64,000 bases of DNA from Psococerastis gibbosa (lineage: Eukaryota; Arthropoda; Insecta; Psocodea; Psocidae). Numbering within the stretch: the stretch's first letter is position 1; every line of letters starts with the position of its first letter. Position numbers and translations under genes: made by a program. Where the stretch lies: the NCBI GenBank assembly GCA_963971405.1, contig OZ020486.1, positions 4,588,001 through 4,652,000 on the forward strand, written 5' to 3'. The notes under the pieces were generated by a model that saw nothing but the letters and a program-made list of their open reading frames with translations, had not been told where the DNA came from and searched no databases. This document shows, in pieces, positions 45,730-57,096 of the stretch.

Positions 45730-46500
45730 TGAAATTTTTGATTTCCCGATTTCCGCAAATTTATACACGTTTTCAGAACCCAGTAACCAAAAAGGTGGCT
45801 GCCTTTCTATGTCTGTTCGTCTATTTATGGGTAAACTACCTATGGATTTTGATATGGAATTTAGCATGGAGGTTCATAAAAATCATATATCTCGGGAAGA
45901 ATTATTAATTAGTTTAGACTAATTCAGTTATAGGGGAATTTACCCTACAAAAACTGCAAAAATGGTTTAAAAAAAATGTTTCTCAAAACGGCTCCAACTA
46001 TTTTCTCTAAATGCGCATACCTATATATTATTGTAGTAGCTATAGTATTATTGTAAACAAAACCCAACAGGTCACTTGCCCCTTGCTAGATTGGTTCTGG
46101 GGTAAAAAAAAAATAGAAAAAGTCTCTATTTCCTGAAAAACTACTAAAAAATACTTTTCAATGGAACCTTTCCATCTATGCTTTCTAACTTCAGGGGGCT
46201 ATGTTTTCAGAGTGAGTACCAAACTGGTTGCTTTCCCAAGCATAGTTTTGAATAGAAAATTATTTTTTGAAGAAATTACGGATAATACCTACGTGCCAAT
46301 ACATTGCATACCCAGCCATTTTTACTGTGTTCTAATGTACCTGTAGTGGCCTGCCTGTTGTTGGCAATGCAATTATTGTTCCTTCTTACAATTCCATACT
46401 TTGGGATAGGGATTGCCGAGATAACATAAATTTGACCCTAGGACAATTATTTACCATGGAACTACTCATAATTTCTGTGTCGCTACCTATACTATACTAT
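45730..46500 (-). repeat. Diverged family F copy
   Basis: Shares GATTTCCCGATTTCCGCAAA-like, CAAAACGGCTCCAACTATTT and ATGGAACCTTTCCATCTATG segments with F in reverse order. Ends not identified. Confidence 0.55.
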
Positions 46501-46589
46501 ACGTCCGTACATACCTCATTATTTTTACCTTTACATATGTATTTTTTTAAAAATAATAATATTGTAATATTTTTTTAAAAATATTTTGG

Positions 46590-46660
46590 GTTAATTGTAA
46601 GAGTGGGCTGAAAGGCCCAAATTTCGCCCACATGGAAAATAAAGACAATTTTCTTTCTAG
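46590..46660 (+). repeat. Family U tail fragment
   Basis: TTTGGGTTAATTGTAAGAGT, AAATTTCGCCCACATGG and AAAATAAAGACAATTTTCTT. Same sequence, more diverged, at 36195-36265. Confidence 0.45.
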
Positions 46661-46952
46661 CTTTCTTCTTTTACTAAATGATAATAAGAAAACATATATA
46701 GTTCACTACTAACAAGTTCTTTATATAATTGTATAGCTGATGTGGGTTGACATTGACAAGAGAACCAGTTTACCATTGGCTAGAAATTAATGCGAAAACA
46801 ATACCAATGGCCAGAACCGATGCGTGGGGTCGTTGGCAGGGCAGGACAGAAATATTCTTCTGCTACATCGAGTATCGAACCCCATCCTATCGTTTTAATG
46901 TCCAGTTCTTTACCAACTTTACTGCGACGCCGCCCCAAGGTCCTGGACCGAG

Positions 46953-47139
46953 CAAGGGTTGTTGAAAATCTAGGGGGGTCACAAGTTTTTTGTAAGTTTA
47001 AAAGGTATTTTATTTGTTGAAAAGTTGAGTTTTATTCTTTTTTTTTACAATGGGTGTCGTATGAATTTACTATGAATTTGCTCATTTAGCAGGGGGGGGG
47101 GGTCATGACCCCCCTGACCCCCCTGTGGATCCGCCATTG
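46953..47139. mobile_element. hAT-type MITE, weak TIR but good TSD
   Basis: Flanks GGACCGAG and TGACCGAG match at 7 of 8. The right end is CAATGGCGGATCC (reverse-complemented); the left end CAAGGGTTGTTG shares only its first bases. Interior G and C tracts at 47090-47120. Confidence 0.6.
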
Positions 47140-47405
47140 TGACCGAGGTACTTCATGCCGAGATCGTAAATTTGAAATTTCAAAAACCTTGTTAATTGTG
47201 ACTTAATATCCTTTGTGTTCAGATGGAAAGTTCTATGAGGCGGGTTAATCTAATGATAAATGAGCTTGATTATGGGATATAACGTTCATCGTCGCTCCCC
47301 TTTGTAACGTTGTTCGTCACTCCATTTTGTCACTTTGGAGTTTACTGAGGTATTATATTTTCTGCTAACAATACAAATACAGTAAGCAAGTGGGCAATTT
47401 CATAA

Positions 47406-47647
47406 GGCGGCCATTCCAGCACTGGCGAATTTACTTCATATTTGATTTTGTCATTGACGTTTGTTTTGTTTTAAGGAGACTATTGTAGATACTTAACTTA
47501 TCTATTATAAATTAAGTTATAATATGATAGAGACTTATTCATCATATAATAGATAAGTTAAGTATCTACATAATAGTCTCCTTAAAACAAAACAAACGTC
47601 AATAACAGAATCAAATATGAAGTAAAAGCGCCGGTGGAATGGCTGCC
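47406..47647. mobile_element. Harbinger-like MITE with nested inverted repeats
   Basis: Outer ends GGCGGCCATTCCAGC and CCGGTGGAATGGCTGCC, flanked by TAA on both sides. Inner arms GAGACTATTGTAGATACTTA and its mirror repeat AACTTATCTATTATA. 242 bp. Confidence 0.8.
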
Positions 47648-47699
47648 TAATCAATCACGCTACTTGCTTTTCTTTATTTACAATGTCTTATTACACTGA

Positions 47700-47996
47700 T
47701 ACGGTAGTAGTAGTAGTATTAGTGTTCGTCGGGTTAACAACGACTTAGGCCTCATATTTGGGCCCATAGAGCGACCCCGACTTGACTGTCCTATGCCAGC
47801 CCATAGGACAGTGGACCTCCTGATTATAGTGGATTCCGAACCACTTGGGAAACACAGTGAAGTCACACGATTAGTTCGGAGGTGACCAGGACAAGTCCTA
47901 CCATGTTTCCCTACCGGCACTGTGCACACGACCAAGTTATCTGCAGCTTTGAACCTGCTCTGCTCCGCTGGATTCAACTTGGTATGGTGGCCGGCT
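47700..47996 (-). mobile_element. SINE-like repeat, group E1
   Basis: Full E1 in reverse: the GGTAGTAGTAGTAGTATTAG tail (47703-47722), GCCTCATATTTGGGCCCATA, then the core and TTCAACTTGGTATGGTGGCC head. Very similar to the copy at 3456. Confidence 0.8.
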
Positions 47997-48624
47997 TTAC
48001 ACTGATACAAGTATATTGTGTAACCGAAACAGTCAGTTACCCATTTTTCATCCAGTTTCGTAAATATGACTTAATCCGTTTCAACGATGAAAATCAATAA
48101 AAAAAAACTTGAATTTTTCTAAATTTGGGGAAGAACCAGACACAGCGGACCCCCCCCCCCCCGGCACAATACTCAAAATTGATTTGTTCAAAAAACGGAT
48201 GGTGAAGTGGTTGGATGTTAGAATTTGACAACTGGGGCCAGTCGGTGTTAGACCATATATCAAAATGAAGATAAATATTTCATCTAATGAATGGTTAATT
48301 CATTTAAATTAATGCCAAAACGGTTTAACTACGTTTTTAATTCTTTTAATGTCTATACTGCTAGTTTTTACAGCTTTTCAACGAATAATTCTAACAAAAT
48401 TCGACTTTGAACCAAAAACCAGTGGCATGGGTGTCTAATTTACTCTTAACGTTGGCTATTGGTACAAAGAAATAACTTATTTTGGCCTAGTATTATGAAA
48501 TTTCATTTAATAATGTAATTTTATAATATACAGAAGGTATATAATTTTTTCTTGGTAATCTTATAGGTACTGATAAAACAAACAACCGCATGGCTTTATA
48601 ATAAGTTAAGAATAATTAAGACTT

Positions 48625-48690
48625 TATTGAAAAAAATAAATAAATGTAAATACAGCGAGATTGGGGGTTATGGCCCTCTCTTACACCTAT
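48625..48690 (-). mobile_element. SINE A fragment
   Basis: Only the tail region remains: GGGGTTATGGCCCTCTCTTA matches the same part of the A copies at 40.97 kb and 0.2 kb. Confidence 0.5.
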
Positions 48691-49011
48691 AACTGTGCGT
48701 ATCAACGAAAGTTTAATTTAAACATTTGTATATAATTAACATTCATAGCGAATATCAGAGAAAGTCTGTACAACTATTGTATATTTAAGACACAATAATA
48801 GAAATAGGCCTACAAAACACTTAAATAACATTTGCAAGCTGCATCGAGGTGAAACTTCAAATTTGCAAACATCTCCAAAAGCAATTTGTACTTTCCTACA
48901 AATTCGAATATCCCTACAACTAATTTAAAAAAGTTTTAACACCTATTTACACATCGCCCCATTCCATATGTTAATTCCAATTTATACAAAACTACGTGTG
49001 CGGGTACTTAC

Positions 49012-49130
49012 CGTTTAGCAGTGGCGGTTGTGCTGTAGCTGTGGACGACTGTACCGATATGCCAACAGCGGCATGTGGGTGATAACAGCTGACGGACGCC
49101 ACTGCGCGTGCCTGCTCAGCAGCTGCTGGG
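49012..49130 (-). CDS. Candidate exon (weak), strong donor only
   Basis: A GC-richer patch in AT-rich DNA. On the minus strand it ends CTAAACG followed by GTAAGTACCC at 49002-49011, a very good donor. One frame stays open for about 40 codons before the donor, with Ala, Ser and Pro common; it is closed upstream by TGA at about 49143. No convincing pyrimidine-rich acceptor is visible, and another frame with an ATG stops just before the donor. It could be a 5' untranslated or first coding exon. It is on the same strand as the membrane-protein exon at 15.2 kb, but the reading phases do not join directly, so a shared gene is only a possibility. Confidence 0.22.
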
Positions 49131-49564
49131 GCTCTTACAGCTCACATCCGACAACCCTTTTATCTAATTCCGACTCATTTTTCTGCTTTCTTGGATTTCC
49201 TGTAGCTTGGAAAGAAATGATTTTCTCCGAGTGTGTTTTTTTAGGGAGATTCATCTACTTGTTTAACCCGTTTGGTAAAGCAAACTGCTACAGGGCTCGT
49301 CCGGAAAGTAATGAGCCTAATTATTGAGTCCATATTGTTAAGGGAGTTAATATAATTACAAAATCTTTCCCGGCCGGAGTTACGCGGCGAAGGAGTAGAA
49401 TCAGCGATGATGTACAAAGTCTACGCAGTTCCACTGCAGATATTGACAGCAGATGTTGACGAAACGTTTAGAAGTACGCTTTCAGAATGACTACGGCCTA
49501 TTTTCCCGGATTATTCTGCTTCGTCACGTTGATGAGGATTATACACCACGAGTTTGTACCCCAA

Positions 49565-50031
49565 GTCCATTTGAGGGAGATGCAAATACCTATTGAGACG
49601 GCGACCATTGTTTGACTTCCGGAAAATTTCTTCACAACTTTTCATTTCATAACCCCTGATTCTAAAACCCCTCCCCTCATTCAAAATGTTATATATTGTA
49701 TGTAGGCCTATATATTTTATATTGATTTTAGGAAACACTCAAACTTACGTAAATATTATTCAATTTTGAAGAAACTTGCAACATAAGTATCTTGATCGAG
49801 TGGTCCACCATTTTCTTTCAAGATGGTGGCCGAACACATACTTTAAAAATTCATATTTCAGTCAATATAAGTATATCATACATGATATTATCATATATCA
49901 GTCAACATTGGTTGTAGAGGGAGGAGATAACCGGTGACTGAAAGCTCCTAGTTTTATCTACAACAATGGTTGTTATAACACTTTCTACGACAAATCGACG
50001 ATTTTAAGATGGTGCCCAGTCAAAGTGAAAG
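49565..50031 (+). repeat. Family V dispersed repeat, interrupted by F
   Basis: TTGAGACGGCGACCATTGTT, CACAACTTTTCATTTCATAA and AAGATGGTGGCCGAACAC. The 3' part beyond 50031 is displaced by F. Confidence 0.7.
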
Positions 50032-50913
50032 GAACCGCTCCGAGTTTACTCGAACATGCTTTCCAATTTATCAATAAGTAGATAGAGAAAATTAGTAATT
50101 TCGTGTGAAATAATTTTCCAATGGCTAAATTTTCGATGTCGGGGGGGGGGGGGGGGTCTACCTGACGTCACTGGAGGTGAGGTAAATTCTAGATAGGTCA
50201 GACCAACACATTACCACACAGTAATAATGGCAGGGCACGCAATGCATTTGACCGTGAATTTTCTATCATTTAAAAAAAAAAAAAAAATTCCCAAAAAACC
50301 AAAAAGTTTTTTGCGAAAGCAACCTGTCCGGTTTCGTTACTCAATGTAACACCTAATGTAACACCTAAAACATGCCTGAAGGTAGAAATAGGTGGGAATA
50401 GAAGGTTTAGCAGATAAATTATTTTTTAGTCATTTTCATGAAAATTGAGTTATTTTTATTTTTTTACCCCCAGAAGCAAACTATCAAGGGGCAGCGATCC
50501 CCTGCATTTTGTTAACATTAATAACGACTACGATATATGTGAATTTAAAAGAAATCGTTGGAGCCGTTTTTGAGAAATAATTTTTTTAGACATTTTTTGG
50601 AGTTTTTTAAGAATAAACCCCCCCCCCCTCCACCACCAAATTGAGTTAGCCCAAAATAAAAATAAAAATGGTCTCGTAGTATAATTTATGTGAACCTTCA
50701 AGCCAAATTTCATCAAAATCGACCGAGTAGTTTGCACGGAAATCGACGCACAGACAGACAGACAGACAGACAGAGCGACTGACAGAAATTTCGTAAAAAA
50801 AACTTATTTTTGGTTCCTGGGATCTCAAAACGTGTAAATCCGTTGAAATTTCGGAATCAAAAATTTCGACCATCACAAAACTTTCCTTATACTACGTATA
50901 AATTGGAAAGCAA
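50032..50913 (+). repeat. Family F copy inserted in a family V repeat
   Basis: Starts GAACCGCTCCGAGTTTACTC and ends AAATTGGAAAGCAA. It has the G tract at 50141 and the (CAGA)n tract at 50750. The upstream V repeat is cut after CAGTCAAAGTGAAA, a point where the V copy at 44.0 kb continues. Confidence 0.82.
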
Positions 50914-51386
50914 TAATTATATTACCACTTAGTCTGCATTTTAAGGGAATAAAATAAAATCGATTTTTATTTATTAAAACTGCATAGCGTGTTAAAAGCG
51001 GAATCGGTGATAGTGCGAAATCGTGTCTAGTGCCTCAGTGACTGTAGGCTACTTTTATAGTGCGGTAGCCGATGTTATCATTTATAAGGGATAGAGAAAC
51101 CGCCGAGATTACAATATATAATAATTCACTATCAATTCAGTGAGAAAGTTGTCTCCAATTTGGAAAAATTGCTGAACTTAATTTTAAAATGCTACCTACT
51201 CGATAAATGAATTGTATGAACTAGGTTATAATTAGCTTCACCGCCATAATTATATATGTACGAATAGGTATATGGTCTATATTTAAATGGAAAATTAATT
51301 ATACTGATACTCCCTCTTTCTCTCTCTGTCTACGTAATATAAGTTTTTTTTGTATTTCTTATTTATTTCACATATTTTTTTTTTTT

Positions 51387-51432
51387 AAGATTAATCGCAT
51401 ACAAACAATTTAATGAATGTATCCGATTGACG
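51387..51432 (-). mobile_element. SINE B tail fragment
   Basis: AAGATTAATCGCATACAAAC AATTTAATGAATGTATCCGA is the last 45 bp of family B, preceded by a T run. Confidence 0.6.
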
Positions 51433-51479
51433 ATTGATTGAAGTATAGGGATGCTGCTTCGCATATTTGCATCTCGCTA

Positions 51480-51710
51480 ATGCTGAGACGTTAAGTATCG
51501 TCTTCTGCATGTAATTATCCAAGGGGAGATAGAAGCACACTGTGGGCTCCCGGTAGCGGAATAACATCCTGGTCCAAAAACCTCAGGTTTGGGAAAAGCG
51601 TGACTTCCCTTTTCAGAGCAGCAGTTTTACAACGTCCGAATTGCCTTGATGATCGCCAACCTTCAATGGATGAGACATTTAAAGGAGAAGCAGAAGAAGA
51701 AAAAGATGGG
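51480..51710 (+). mobile_element. LINE family H tail remnant
   Basis: Shows CGTCTTCTGCATGTAATTAT, then GGAATAACATCCTGG, CAGAGCAGCAGTTTTACAAC and GATGATCGCCAACCTTCAAT, ending in AGAAGCAGAAGAAGAAAAAG. Several frame breaks. It lies 50 bp after a fragment of SINE B. Confidence 0.6.
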
Positions 51711-51917
51711 TATTTTACGATCAATCACAGCCAGACATTGGGTATACCGTGAACGTTTGACTGGGCAAATCCGATTCTGCCTATAGTAAATCTACGCTGA
51801 GTTCAGCCGTACGTCACAGCAGAAAAATCATAGTAAGTTGACTGAACCATACTGGAAGTGTTATGTTAACGACATACATCTCTCAATTGTTTTATACAAG
51901 AATGAATTTCCTGCTTA

Positions 51918-52347
51918 GGCGCCCATTCCACATACGTACTACGTCAAGGAAAATTATGAAATTGAAGGACATTTCAATTTTACTCTATGCCATTGTTAAA
52001 ATTGATCAATGATCAATTGATCATAGAGTCAAATCACAAACAATCTAAAATTAAGAAATGGCGTCATGGGATATGACAAGTACAACTATTTTAATTGATT
52101 TCTCTAAAAAGAAAGCATTTCTGTATAAAAATTATAATAAGGTTTAAATAATAAGGCGACGAAGAAAACAAATACAATTTCAAGAAACAAATGCAAACAA
52201 ATTTCAAAAATTTGGCGCATACGCTTCAATTAAAAATTGTCAATTTTTGAAAAAACATAATATGGAATGGCCCCCATCAATGAGAAATTGAAATGTCCTT
52301 TAATTTCATAATTTTCATTGACGTTGTACGTATGTGGAATGGGCGCC
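51918..52347. mobile_element. Harbinger-like MITE family D long form with ORF relic
   Basis: Same structure as 42865-43304; TTA flanks at 51915-51917 and 52348-52350. The relic ORF is 52058-52147 and differs from the other copy at one residue (F for S after ILID). The ILIDFSKKKAFLYKNYN stretch resembles the start of MADF/SANT-type DNA-binding domains carried by Harbinger second ORFs; this is inference. Confidence 0.85.
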
Positions 52348-52379
52348 TTAGTGTAGTTTAACCTATGTCCTACACCAAC

Positions 52380-52700
52380 AAAACAAAAACCATAAACAAG
52401 TCATCTCAGCGCCCTCAGTGATCCATTAAGAGAACTGAACCCTCAAAAGCCCTCTAACAGGTAAGCGGAAAAGCTAAGAACCTCCAGGAAACTAAATCCT
52501 TCAGCTACCAGTGACCTCTATCAGCAGAACATGAAAGGTGCGGCCAAGGTCAAGGACATCTGGAAAAACGTCACACAGCTTCGGGAAAAGCCGTGTGCTT
52601 CCGCCAACATTCGGGAAACACCCTGGAAAAGCAAAACCACGCGTTCAGTGTGCTCGAGACCAGCCGCCCTACCAGGCGGTGTTCGGGGTTCCTAATAATT
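52380..52700 (+). other. GC-richer unidentified segment with a short open frame
   Basis: Between a MITE and a SINE lies a stretch of markedly higher GC. An ATG at 52531 opens a 54-codon frame beginning MKGAAKVKDIWKNVTQLRE and ending at 52695. I do not recognise it. It may be a fragment of a retroelement or of a host transcript. Confidence 0.25.
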
Positions 52701-52846
52701 TCGTTTCTGTTTTTGTTTAATGTTATTTAAACAATTGTTTAGCTTATAGCATATGATTTACGGAAGGGTTAACAATTTCTGGCTTGTTTGGCAGTAAAGA
52801 GTTTCTTATGCGTAGTAACCTCGATTACTTAAGGTTTCTTGGTAGC

Positions 52847-53205
52847 CAATGACCACACCAAGTAGAATTCACCGGAACAGAGCCTGTTACAAACTGCAGC
52901 TAACTTGTTAGTGTACACAGCATTGGCAGGGGAACATGGTGGGACATGATAAATCGTTTAGGCAGTCAAAGTGCGGGTCGAGTCCCGGTCACCTCCGAAT
53001 TAATCGTGTGATCTTCCCCAAGTAGTTCGATATCCACTATAATCAGGAGGTCTACCCTGTCGTCAGTCAACTCCCCTTGTCCCTGAAGTGGAGGAGTCTG
53101 CCCATAGGGTGCCTCAAGCTAATAAACAGGCTCCCTCCCCACGCCAGGTCGACAGGGTTGCTTATAAGCAGAAATGCTGAAAGCAGGCGTGGAAAAACAA
53201 ACAAA
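52847..53205 (+). mobile_element. SINE-like repeat, group E2
   Basis: Contains GCGGGTCGAGTCCCGGTCAC, the best B box in this family (GGTCGAGTCCC), and the 3' end GCAGAAATGCTGAAAGCAGG followed by an A-rich tail. Confidence 0.8.
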
Positions 53206-53711
53206 ATACATTAACATTACATTCACATATTATATGCAGTATGTACACCAACGTTCCTTCAATTAAAGTATTCCTTGCAGTTATTTTTGCAATTGTATCT
53301 TTACTTTTCAAAAATTAAATTAAATCTGTGTTTTAGGCATCCTTCTCGCTGAACTATGCACTCTGCTCTTGTGGGGGTTATATAATAATACCATACAGCC
53401 GTATACATTATTATTTCAATATCTTGGAATAAGTCCAGTTTTGCTCCACTATAGTCCGCGTACCTTAGCCACCTAACACCCGTCGCACAAATTTGCCATA
53501 ACCTATCTGACTTTCAAGTATTTTGCACATTCTGACCGTTTTTACATATGTTACCGTCATGTACACAGGAGTCATTGAGAACATCGAACATAACAACAGC
53601 AGCATGCATTGTATTCAAATTGTCCACATTAAAAAAGAAAGAAAGAAATAATCATTTTTTGTGAACAGACCTAGAAGTCCAATACAAATATACAATGCAA
53701 ATTTTATCTAT

Positions 53712-54106
53712 GGCGCATATTCCACCGACCTGCTACTGCTAAATACAAATACAGTGACGTGGTAGCAGACATTCAAGACTTAGGCGGGGTTTCCATCGAC
53801 CTCGCATTGCAGAATGCAAATGACTTTGACGGAAATTTGAATTTTTCTTTTTATAGAAATCTATTAAAATGTTTGTGCTTAACATATCCCATGACGCCAT
53901 TTTTTAATTTTAGTTTGTTTGTTTGTGATTTTACTGTATGATCATTGATCAATTTTAACTATGGCATAGAGGAAAACAAACATTTCCGTCAATGTCATTT
54001 GCATTCTGCAATGCGAGGTCGGTGGAAACCCCACCTAAGTCTTGAATGTCTTCTACCACGTCACCGTATTTGTATTTAGCACTAGCAGGTCGGTGGATTA
54101 TGCGCC
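53712..54106. mobile_element. MITE family C, full copy in opposite orientation
   Basis: Ends GGCGCATATTCCACCGACCT and AGGTCGGTGGATTATGCGCC. The second internal repeat GGCGGGGTTTCCATCGACC is at 53783. The shared central module is on the minus strand (CATATCCCATGACGCCATTT reads on plus at about 53882). Confidence 0.82.
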
Positions 54107-54394
54107 TTTGACAAGTTGCCGCACAAGCCGGAGATTCCATTCAGAATATTTCCACAAGTTCACGAGTATGTCGATGGCCCGGTCCCGTCAAGCTTCTAGA
54201 ATTAATGTTTTCGTATGGAATACTGACGCCTTGCTGCATAACTGAATTCTCTTGTTTATAATTTAACCAGGCGCGGATCTAGAATGAGACCAAGGAGGGC
54301 GCTAAGATTAAATACGAAAAAAAATATGAATTGCAAAAAATTGAGAGTATAATCAGAGGTGGTCCCAGACCTCTTAAAAGGGGGAGGTACTCCT

Positions 54395-54450
54395 CAGTGG
54401 CGTAACGATAGGTTTTCGAAGGGGGTGGTGTATAATTTGGCGCCCCTCCA
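54395..54450. mobile_element. Left end of a hAT-type MITE
   Basis: CAGTGGCGTAACGATAGG is the typical left terminus and equals the target of the LINE at 25098. No matching right end was found nearby, so the element is partial or longer than I can trace. Confidence 0.4.
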
Positions 54451-55094
54451 ACCATTTTCATTAAAGTGTATAAAATGGGGAAAGCCGTTCTCATGGACGC
54501 ACGCAGCTTTTAAATTAATGACCTTTAGTGTCCTTTGCGCATGAACCAGAGGGTTCGGAAATATTAAAGGGGTGAATGTTTTTTACGCATTTTCAGAGCA
54601 ATAAGGGATCTATATTGTAGGTAATCATTACAATTGGGCAGAAGGGGGCCCGGGGGTCTCCCCCGGGAGAAAATTTGTGAAAAATAGGACTGAAATGGTG
54701 GGGTTTTACGCATTTTGAGGAACCTAATGGGGGGGGGGGGGGCTATAGCCCCATCACTTCTTTCCAATATTTATCATATTTTGTAAATGAGCAGTTTAAT
54801 TAGTTTCTGTTGAATATACAGTCCTAAAATATTGCACATACATATGATTGAATAAAAGCAAAAACTTTTTCTAAAATTAAAAGAAGAATTTCTATAAAAA
54901 TAAGAATATTTTATTTTGAATATTAAATAAAACCGAGAAAATGAGTACTAAGCAATAATTTTACAACATTTTGGCGCTTGTTACATCTGCACAGTGGCAT
55001 TTTGCCAGTGGTCTAATGCCTGCCTTGCACTATCCGGATTTTCAAAACAGGGCGCCCCTAGCCTAACTCCTTTGCTGTTTTGTATTAAAAATTA

Positions 55095-55200
55095 AACTAT
55101 TCCTCTGGGGGTTAAATATGTAAGCAAAACAATAAATTTTGAATAGCACTTTCCATTGTAAAATTATTTTGTTTACATTTTTATCCCCGGGTTAAGATCT
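55095..55200. mobile_element. Family R interior fragments
   Basis: GGGGTTAAATATGTAAGCAA, TTTTGAATAGCACTTTCCAT and TTTACATTTTTATCC match the interior of 18142-18313. A further diverged copy is at 56195-56275 (GGGGGTTAAAAATGTAAGCA). Confidence 0.5.
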
Positions 55201-55763
55201 TCACAAATGTATAGCCTGTGATTTTTTTTTCAGGATAAAACATTTATTTAAAGAACTTCAGTGTGTATATCGTGTGCCATTTAGCTACTTTCTGTAGTTT
55301 CCAGATAATTAGAGACAATAAATAATTGTGTTGTACCTAACGCGAAGTGTCTTCTAAAAATAGACTCTTTATAGCTACTATAGTTTACTGTTTATAAAAT
55401 TGTAATCTACGAGACGCCTACATATTTTAATTAACAAGGTGGGTAATTTTGAACTACCTATAGTCTAATCTAAATTATTTACGAGAAAGCGTAGAAATAA
55501 GGGCAACAACTCATCCAGGCAGATGTTAAGCAGAGAATGAGGCATGAGCGTTATATATATAATATAGACTCTACAATTATATATATTTTTATATACATAT
55601 ATTTTTTTAAATGGAACTCCAACTTCACTCTGGAAATTGTGGTTGACCCGGTAACTAACCAGCTGGTGTCGAGTACCATTGCCACCTCCCGAAAAATCAG
55701 AAATGAAGGATTTAGAATCTGCCCTAGGGCATTTAGATTGGAGCCTAGTCTGTATAGGAGAGC

Positions 55764-55840
55764 CAGTGACGGTTTCAGAAAAGGTTTTCGGGGGGGGGGG
55801 GGGCAACCGCCCCCACCGTCCCCCCAAGGATCCGTCCCTG
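55764..55840. mobile_element. 77-bp hAT-type MITE with perfect TSD
   Basis: Identical AGGAGAGC octamers at 55756-55763 and 55841-55848. Ends CAGTGACGG and, from the right, CAGGGACGG. The centre is a 14-G tract followed by a C-rich stretch. Confidence 0.82.
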
Positions 55841-56059
55841 AGGAGAGCTTAACTGAATTGTTTACAGTTGCCTCTAGGGTTGCCTCTATAAGGGCAAAAA
55901 AGCTCCTCTAGCGCTGTATTATAGTCTAGAGTGTACAATAAATTTATAACTTTTAATTGTATACCTAAAGGTTGAAAATGGCGCCAATCAGGTGGCTTCT
56001 GATTGGCTGAGATTCAGCATTAGGTGATGGAGTGACTCGCGTACCGGGGAAAAGTTACT

Positions 56060-56170
56060 CTGCAGGTTGCCCAAACGGCCGAGGTGGATTGCAGATTATG
56101 GGAAAAGAACCTAACTGCCAATATGTATTGTACTACCTGCCGTGGTAAACAATATTGGCAACCCCTGCAG
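56060..56170. repeat. Short inverted-repeat sequence, possible MITE
   Basis: CTGCAGGTTGCC at the left mirrors GGCAACCCCTGCAG at the right with a 2-base gap. 111 bp; no convincing target duplication. Confidence 0.35.
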
Positions 56171-57096
56171 TTTATTCGAGATTGTAACATATTCTGGGGG
56201 TTAAAAATGTAAGCACAACAATTTCATATTAGCACTTTGTATTATGCACATTTTTAATACCAGGTTAAGAGACGATCGTGGGGAGAGAAGTCTTATAAGT
56301 GCAAACATCAAATTTCTCCTGAAACATCAATCGTAGATTGTCAAAAATATCAGGACAAACAGAAGAAATGTTTCTGCGCATTTTGATTCGTGATATGTAA
56401 CACACATTGGCCACAATTATTGAATTTGATTTCTACAAAAACCGATTGGTGTAGCAGTCCTGTGGAAGGAGTTCAAGAACTGTGACTAATGAATGTTAGG
56501 GCCACATGTCCCATGTCGAAAAGGTAGATGAGTATTTCTTCTAATTTACGGGATATCTTTGGCGGCTCTACGGCGTGATCTATTCTATTTTACTACCATT
56601 GGTATTTTCATAGCTTGAAATGGCCGCAAAACACGTAAAGCGTCCTCTAGGCCAAGAACTCAGGTTGCAAGCGATATAATGAGCAAGCTGAGATATGCTA
56701 ACCCAGTTACCATGAGATTGACGAGCTTAAGCGAGTTAACGAGCGTGCGCAAAACGTAACCCAGTTCGGTAACATGTCGTTAATTCGCCATAAAAACGCA
56801 GACTAAAAATAATCATGGAATATTACTTTATTTTTCTTACCCCTAACCATGGTACATAAAATTATAATGAAACTAGAACACTGTTCCTAAACCAGCATTC
56901 CCTGCTTCCACTCGGTCAAGCTTTTTCCACCCTAATGAACTAGTTTCCTAGTTTTAAAAAAGTAACAAAATTGAAAAAAGTGGGGGGGGGGGGATGTTGG
57001 TAAATGCTGCTGGGTAGAAGTGTCCTTCCCTGTCATCCTGTCATGTTTCCTTCAGTTATTTAATTTTCTCCAAACCTTCATTCTAAATATCACTCG

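Noticed and set aside
45478..45867. 129-codon open frame
   Set aside because: It overlaps a SINE B fragment and diverged family F sequence; the same DNA is open on both strands by chance.
49020..49103. hAT-type MITE (CAGTGGCGG ... CGCCACTG)
   Set aside because: Only about 8 bp pair well, there is no matching flanking octamer, and the patch is better explained as a GC-rich exon or chance.
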